From Oscillospiraceae bacterium (GTDB lineage: Bacteria; Bacillota; Clostridia; Oscillospirales; Oscillospiraceae), in NCBI GenBank assembly GCA_017479425.1, contig JAFVCD010000010.1, forward strand, positions 1-60,296: a DNA stretch of 60,296 bases. The letters run 5' to 3'. The translations under genes were made by a program, and so were the position numbers. Positions 56,105 through 60,296 of the stretch are shown here, in pieces; within the stretch, counting starts at the first letter, position 1, and each line of letters starts with the position of its first letter. The notes below the pieces were generated by a model. That model was not told the origin of the DNA. It saw nothing but the letters and a program-made list of their open reading frames with translations, and made no database searches.

Positions 56105-57289
56105 TTATAACCTCGTTTTTATAAAGTTTTCAAGTCTCTGGGCATGTTCCCTTCTCAAATCATCATTGATATTACTGTACACTTCAAGCGACAGCTTTGC
56201 AGTCGAGTGTCCAAGATTGCTCTGAAGCGTTTTCGGATCGTCGCCCGAGATGATGCTGATATCGGCAAAGGCATTACGCAGATTGTGAAATGTAAGATTT
56301 GGGAATCCAGCATTCTTTACGAGCTTTTTATAGCAGTCATATACAGTGCGATAAGAAAGAAACCCGCCGATTTCATTCGGAAAAACGAGATTTCTGTCCT
56401 CCCATATTGAGCCGACATAATTTTTCATTTCTTCAACCTTTTTGCGCTGCTTTCTGAAAAGTTCAACTACAGTAGGCGGTATTCCGACAATTCTTTTCTT
56501 GTCGGTTTTTGTGTAGCGTTTTATTTCATACACGCCGGTGCTGCGGTCTCTTATCAGCTCCTGCTTAACAGTTAAAACAGCTCTTTCAAAGTCAATGCAA
56601 TCCCATGTGAGTCCCAAAATTTCACTCTCGCGTAATCCTGTATAAATGTCTATCTCATAGATAAGCTCATGTTTATGCCCTTTGAAGCTTGCCATAACAG
56701 CCTTTACAGTATCAACCGAGAACTCAGGCTTTTCCTTTCTCTCGACGCGCGGCAGCGTTACAGCCGAACATGGATTTTTGCCTATCATCCCCAGCTCAAC
56801 CGCTTTATTAAGTGCCTTACTGAATGTACCGTGTAAGTTTTTAACCGTCTTTCCCGATAACGGTTTCCCTTCTGCAGGATTAACAAGGCTGTTATAATAG
56901 AGCTGAATCGTGTGAGTTGTAAGATTTGATAGTTTTATATCGCCAAAAGCCGGTATAAGATAGTATTTGCACTGCTGCATATACTCATGGCGAGTATTAT
57001 TTTTCAAATCTAAAGTATAATCCTTTCCCCAAACTTCAAGCCAGGTCTTAACGGTTATATCCTTGTTCTTCGGCGAGAAGAATTCTCCGTTATCAACCTT
57101 GCAAGTCATTTCGCGGAGTTTTTTTGCAACCTCCTTTTCTGTTTTACCATAAATACTCCGCTGATACTGCTTGCCTTCCATTCCCGGAACAGTAAATCTT
57201 GCCTCATAGTACAGGTACTCTTTACCATTTTTCTTGATTATTTTCTTGCGAATTGTGCCACTACCATTTACTCCTTTTTTGCGCGGCAA
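56105..57289 (-). CDS. int: tyrosine recombinase of the right element
   Basis: A 394-residue integrase. I use TTG 57289 (LPRKKGVNGSGTIRKK), with GAGGAGG upstream; the frame is open further but has no ribosome site. Domain order is as in the left integrase. Catalytic residues: Arg in YTGLRESEILGL, His-x-x-Arg in FHNLRNAFA, His in LGHST and Tyr in LEVYSNI. In box II the residue after Arg is Asn rather than the usual His. Overall similarity to the left integrase is low, although the surrounding genes nearly match, which indicates a swapped recombination module. Confidence 0.9.
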   Translation of the reverse strand: MPRKKGVNGSGTIRKKIIKKNGKEYLYYEARFTVPGMEGKQYQRSIYGKTEKEVAKKLREMTCKVDNGEFFSPKNKDITVKTWLEVWGKDYTLDLKNNTRHEYMQQCKYYLIPAFGDIKLSNLTTHTIQLYYNSLVNPAEGKPLSGKTVKNLHGTFSKALNKAVELGMIGKNPCSAVTLPRVERKEKPEFSVDTVKAVMASFKGHKHELIYEIDIYTGLRESEILGLTWDCIDFERAVLTVKQELIRDRSTGVYEIKRYTKTDKKRIVGIPPTVVELFRKQRKKVEEMKNYVGSIWEDRNLVFPNEIGGFLSYRTVYDCYKKLVKNAGFPNLTFHNLRNAFADISIISGDDPKTLQSNLGHSTAKLSLEVYSNINDDLRREHAQRLENFIKTRL

Positions 57290-57385
57290 AATGTATCCTC
57301 CTCTCTTAACCGCGCTCGATATGCGATGTATCATTATTCATGCGAAGTGTCGCTTATTTTCGCACTCGTAGCTTTTCATCCAGTT

Positions 57386-57401
57386 ATTATGTTTACATAA
57401 T
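57386..57401. promoter_or_regulatory. ATTATGT-TT-ACATAAT site
   Basis: Perfect 7-bp arms with a 2-nt spacer between int and xis, matching the site at 6103-6118 of the left element. Conserved despite divergence of the nearby integrases. Confidence 0.5.
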
Positions 57402-57424
57402 TTTCTTGCTTTTTCAAGTGTTTT

Positions 57425-57610
57425 TTACTGATTTTCAATCCACTGAAAAAGCTTTTCCTTCGGAACTACCATTCTTCGACCGATGTGGATGGTTGGGAAC
57501 CCTTCGGAATGCATAAGATTATACGCGGAGTTTCTCGCAATTCCGAGGATGTCCGCAACCTCCTCTGCGTTGAGCATATAGGGCAGATTTTCAATGTCTT
57601 TAGTTCTCAT
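57425..57610 (-). CDS. xis: excisionase-like protein of the right element
   Basis: A 61-residue HTH protein, collinear with the left one without gaps. The helix-turn-helix LNAEEVADILGIARNSAYNL and the wing GRRMVVPKEKL are retained. AAAGGAGAC precedes the ATG. More diverged (about 10 changes in 61) than relaxase and MobC. Confidence 0.78.
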   Translation of the reverse strand: MRTKDIENLPYMLNAEEVADILGIARNSAYNLMHSEGFPTIHIGRRMVVPKEKLFQWIENQ

Positions 57611-57815
57611 TTTTTGTCTCCTTTATAAATTTAATAATTTTTACCCCTCCCAAGCGTACGATTTTGTACGCAAGACGGGCATAGGTTTGTTTTATCTTGT
57701 ATTATTGTTTACATAACTCTTTCGATTTTTCAAGAGGTTTCATTAATTTCGGCATCTTATTGTATTTAAAAAGAATTTCAAAATAATCTGTACATACGTA
57801 CGAGCGTACGATTAC
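57611..57815 (-). promoter_or_regulatory. xis upstream region replacing the primase
   Basis: A 205-bp stretch without a gene. It carries, in minus-strand order, the conserved GTAC palindrome block (57788-57811), a TTATGTAAACA site (57706-57716) and an inverted repeat GCGTAC/GTACGC (about 57654-57671). The left element has only about 70 bp here. Probable control region for xis and int. Confidence 0.5.
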
Positions 57816-59237
57816 CTATCGAGAAGAATGTAAATCATACCTTTCCGTCGAACCACGGTGCGGTTGAGTTGTTTCCTTCCAATCGTTTTCCTCCTTTCCC
57901 AAGTATTTTTCCTGCTCGTCCAAGAGCCATTCAAGTTCCTCGCGCGTTTTGGATGAGCGATTGATGATATCATCGCAAAGCCCAAGCTGCTTACGAAGAT
58001 TACCGAGTTCCTTTGTAACAGCCGCGATCTGTTCCTTCATAGATTCAGCTTCGTCAACATCTCCCTTCTTATTAAGTTTTCTGACGATACCGTGAAGCTC
58101 CTTGCGCATATCATAAAGCTCGCTCATTCTGTCTTTCACGCTCTTCTGAAAAGCGAAAAGATCGTCGTGGGTTTCAATGTTGTACTTTCCCATAAGCCGC
58201 GTTTCTGCGTCGATGCGATCAAGTCTTATTAAATCCTCGCGCAAATGCTGTGAAACCCTTGTTGCCGCAAGCGGGTGCTTCTCAATGAGGTGCAGTTCGT
58301 AGCAGTAACGGATGTACAAACGATAAAGGCTTGAGTGCTTCCTATAAAACGGCGGCGGATTATCTCTGCGGTAATCCTGAATAAGGCGTTCTTCCTTGTT
58401 GAAATACTCATGCTTCGGATAACCGTTTCTCCATACTCTTCGCTCTATCGCGTCGAGATCGTATCCTCTACCGAGCTTGTGAAAGCGGAAGAAGCCTTTT
58501 GCTCCCGGCGGCTTAAGGCTTGGATATGAAAGCCATTTTCCGTCCTGCGTATAAAGCTTCAATTCATATCCCAAGCTTTCAAGGTTTTCGTAGAAGTCCT
58601 TAGTCGTCATACTGCCCTTTATTGCGTTATCTATGTCCTTCCGGATCATACCTCGCAATGTGGGCTTATGCTCCTTTTCAGCCATGTACTCGGCGTAGTT
58701 CCTGCCACGCCCTTGCGGAAAATCTACGACAGACAATCCGTACTCACGGCAGAGCCTGTCCGACTCACGGCGCATAGCCTTGTAGTCAGCAGGTGAGTTG
58801 TGAAAGTGATGGCCATCTACATCCGACACGGCGCACAGAATAAAATGGTTGTGGTAGTGCTTGGTGTTCAAGTGTGTTGCGACAACTACTTGAAATTCGT
58901 TTCCCCATAAGCGCTCAGCGAGCTTCACGCCTATTTCGTGCGCCTGCTCCGCCGTTACCTCGTTCTCCTTGAACGACTGATAGCCGTGAAAGCAGGTGCG
59001 AGAGCTTTTGCGGTTGGCAAGCTTGAGCGTCTGCATAAACTCCTCGGCGGCGGTTTCCTCGCTCTGACAGTTGAGGCAGGTGATGAAAGCGCGACTTTCG
59101 GCTTTCATATCCTCTGCAGCGTACTCGTTGATGTGCAGCTCCTCAAATGCTTTCTCAGTGGTTTTCTCCGGATTGCAGGCGTAGTCGATAACGCACTTTG
59201 GGTTGCTGTTGATTGGCCATAATGCAGTTACCGCCAT
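57816..59237 (-). CDS. mobA: MOB-P relaxase of the right element
   Basis: A 473-residue relaxase nearly identical to the left copy, with scattered substitutions (for example ITCLNCQ for VTCINCQ). The HLNTKHYHNHF histidine cluster is intact. The last few codons differ: after ...HRGSTER the left copy ends EWTR, here the frame runs YDLHSSR into the deletion junction. It should be functional. ATG 59237 corresponds to 3181 in the left element. Confidence 0.88.
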   Translation of the reverse strand: MAVTALWPINSNPKCVIDYACNPEKTTEKAFEELHINEYAAEDMKAESRAFITCLNCQSEETAAEEFMQTLKLANRKSSRTCFHGYQSFKENEVTAEQAHEIGVKLAERLWGNEFQVVVATHLNTKHYHNHFILCAVSDVDGHHFHNSPADYKAMRRESDRLCREYGLSVVDFPQGRGRNYAEYMAEKEHKPTLRGMIRKDIDNAIKGSMTTKDFYENLESLGYELKLYTQDGKWLSYPSLKPPGAKGFFRFHKLGRGYDLDAIERRVWRNGYPKHEYFNKEERLIQDYRRDNPPPFYRKHSSLYRLYIRYCYELHLIEKHPLAATRVSQHLREDLIRLDRIDAETRLMGKYNIETHDDLFAFQKSVKDRMSELYDMRKELHGIVRKLNKKGDVDEAESMKEQIAAVTKELGNLRKQLGLCDDIINRSSKTREELEWLLDEQEKYLGKEENDWKETTQPHRGSTERYDLHSSR

Positions 59238-59238
59238 A

Positions 59239-59556
59239 TTACGCCTCCATAGAATAGGCTTCGACAATGAGGCGGGTTGCGTTTCTCAGATCGTCCATAT
59301 CCTTGCGAAGCTGGGGAGCATCAAGAAAGCCGGTGGAATTAGCCCGCTTCTGCACCTCGTTCACGTTGGCGCCGATGCGCCGCAGCTCACGCAGCATACT
59401 TCGCACGTCGGCAGAAGGCGCTTCCTTGACTTCCGCGCCGTTCAATATGCGGCGGCAAAACTCCTCTCTGGATAGCTGCGTACGCTTTGCCTTGGCGGTA
59501 AGTGTACGCAGTTCCTCGTCGGTAAAGCGTATGATCATAGCTTTGGTTCTTTTCAA
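59239..59556 (-). CDS. mobC: MobC-like protein of the right element
   Basis: 105 residues from a TTG at 59556 that corresponds to the left start, with GGAAGGAGG upstream. Almost identical to the left MobC (for example KAKRTQ for KAKCTQ). A longer open frame, to 59916, runs through oriT and the structured repeat and is not considered coding. Confidence 0.8.
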   Translation of the reverse strand: MKRTKAMIIRFTDEELRTLTAKAKRTQLSREEFCRRILNGAEVKEAPSADVRSMLRELRRIGANVNEVQKRANSTGFLDAPQLRKDMDDLRNATRLIVEAYSMEA

Positions 59557-59583
59557 AAACATTCCTCCTTCCCTCGGGGTCAT

Positions 59584-59640
59584 AGGGGCGGCTGCCCCTG
59601 TCAAGCGGTCGAGTGATAGCACTCGGCGTTGCTTGTCAAG
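59584..59640 (-). other. candidate oriT of the right element
   Basis: Counterpart of 2779-2836. The AGGGGC-AGCC-GCCCCT and CGAGTG-CTAT-CACTCG hairpins are present. Both direct repeats read CTTGACA (TGTCAAG at 59599-59605 and 59634-59640) where the left element has CTTGGCA twice. Confidence 0.5.
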
Positions 59641-59721
59641 ATAGTAAATAGTAGGTCTTATGTGATAATACTCACCTCTTTCTTCTGAACCATATTCAGA
59701 TAAAATGTTCCGAGGATTAAA

Positions 59722-60059
59722 CCCCTGTACAGATGTACGCTTGTACGGAGAACTTACAAATCCTTTTATATATGCTATTTGTCCTCTCACGCCCCGCATA
59801 TCTTGGGACTCATATGGTGCTCGGTTGCGATCCGATAACATAGGACTCTCACCTCCGCCGGGAACTCCGCCGGCCGCCATCACTCTGATGACGGAAGTAT
59901 CATTATTCCCCCACACCTGTCATTGCCGCTACCGGTTGCTGCCCGGCTTTCAATGTCTAAGCTTTATCGCTCGCTTCCTTACGGAAGGTCCTGGCGCGCC
60001 TGCATCCACAGCTCGAGGTGCGGGTTTTTCCCATATGAGTGATATTCAATTTTCAAGGT
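59722..60059 (-). ncRNA. structured repeat, copy 3 (candidate ncRNA)
   Basis: Third copy, read on the minus strand toward mobC. It keeps the GTAA-capped stem, the 9-bp stem in its A-T form with GAG loop, and the terminal CCGTACA/TGTACGG hairpin. Downstream (TAATCCTCGGAACATTTT) it follows copy 1, while upstream (60064-60296) it follows the flank of copy 2, as if the intervening segment was lost by recombination between the two copies. Confidence 0.6.
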
Positions 60060-60063
60060 GCAA

Positions 60064-60296
60064 AGGTCCCCTCAAGTGGTAGATCACGGGAAAGCCAAAA
60101 ATATAAGGCTTCGGAGAAAAAACATTTCTACGTCTTAGCTTTTTGGCGCCAAAACGGAGCCAACTCCCGGTGCCCTCTCGAATCTGGCGCCAAAACGGAG
60201 CCAATCTCTCACAAAATCTCCTCCCACACTCCTACCGCAACCTTCGAGCCTCCAAAACGACATTTATTTTCAAAATTTCTTGAAACTATTTTGGAG
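60064..60296. other. right window edge inside the shared repeat
   Basis: No gene. This is the inverted counterpart of about 790-1070, including both iteron-like repeats. The sequence stops inside this duplicated segment, as expected when an assembly breaks at a repeat. Confidence 0.7.

Noticed and set aside
59239-59916. A 225-residue protein reading from the structured repeat into MobC
   Set aside because: The extra N-terminal part runs through the hairpins and oriT, is not preserved in the left element, and the real start has a strong ribosome site at 59556.

Overview
The window looks like a chromosomal contig from a spore-forming, anaerobic Clostridia bacterium, probably an uncultured gut Oscillospirales-type lineage. 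Grounds: spoVAD/spoVAE, a monomeric group-B-type [FeFe] hydrogenase, a PyrR-regulated pyr leader, RNase Y, a Firmicutes-type tRNA cluster, moderately high GC and Clostridia-style Shine-Dalgarno sequences. Species cannot be read from the sequence alone.

Layout. (1) Positions 1-7445 carry an integrated mobilizable element: two copies of a ~336-nt structured repeat, a ParM/ParR-like partition pair, a candidate oriT, MobC, a MOB-P relaxase, a D5/P4-type primase-helicase, a small excisionase and a tyrosine integrase. It abuts the 3' end of a tRNA-Val(CAC) gene in a tRNA-Met/Glu/Val cluster. (2) Positions 7.8-30 kb hold ordinary chromosome: a PI-PLC-like lipase, lysA, pyrR, a uracil permease, a nucleoside-hydrolase-like secreted protein, a NatAB-type ABC exporter, htpG, guaB, thrH, a DNA glycosylase, a hydrogenase, spoVAD/E, a polar amino-acid ABC importer and pepC. 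(3) Positions 29.9-33.7 kb hold rpsF-ssb-rpsR and a divergent UvrA-like gene broken by one in-frame TGA. (4) Positions 33.9-44.7 kb are a carbohydrate cluster on the minus strand: GT4, GH13 oligoglucosidase, then amylosucrase-like GH13, HAD phosphatase, PTS EIIBCA, HPr, EI and fructokinase. The last six look like one operon behind a promoter and a leader terminator. (5) Positions 45-55.9 kb hold a MalY-type lyase, yfcE, a DUF3810-type protein, an SLH/NodB deacetylase, a GH3 beta-glucosidase with a small membrane protein, YhhN, an HD hydrolase and rny. (6) From 56.1 kb to the end lies a second element, inverted relative to the first, at a tRNA-Val(GAC) gene. Its relaxase and MobC nearly match the first element, but its integrase is different and it lacks parMR and the primase.

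Most notable observations. (a) A 163-bp element is present twice, at 33704-33866 and 49945-50107. Each copy sits between two exact copies of a different rho-independent terminator palindrome (27 bp and 24 bp), as if insertion duplicates the whole hairpin. (b) A ~336-nt repeat occurs three times in the two mobile elements, with a compensatory base-pair change in a 9-bp stem. (c) The two mobile elements share a mobilization module but carry different integrases, each at a different tRNA-Val gene. (d) A PTS sucrose-type operon carries its own EI and HPr but no sucrose-6-phosphate hydrolase; instead it has a HAD phosphatase and an amylosucrase-like enzyme, and its HPr lacks the Ser46 regulatory position. 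(e) The spoVAE leader can form a 17-bp perfect stem that buries the ribosome binding site. (f) A 3x111-bp array of hairpins fills the divergent GT4/malY promoter region.

All calls are from reading sequence and translated proteins by eye; no database search was run. Percent identities are by-eye estimates unless a count is stated.
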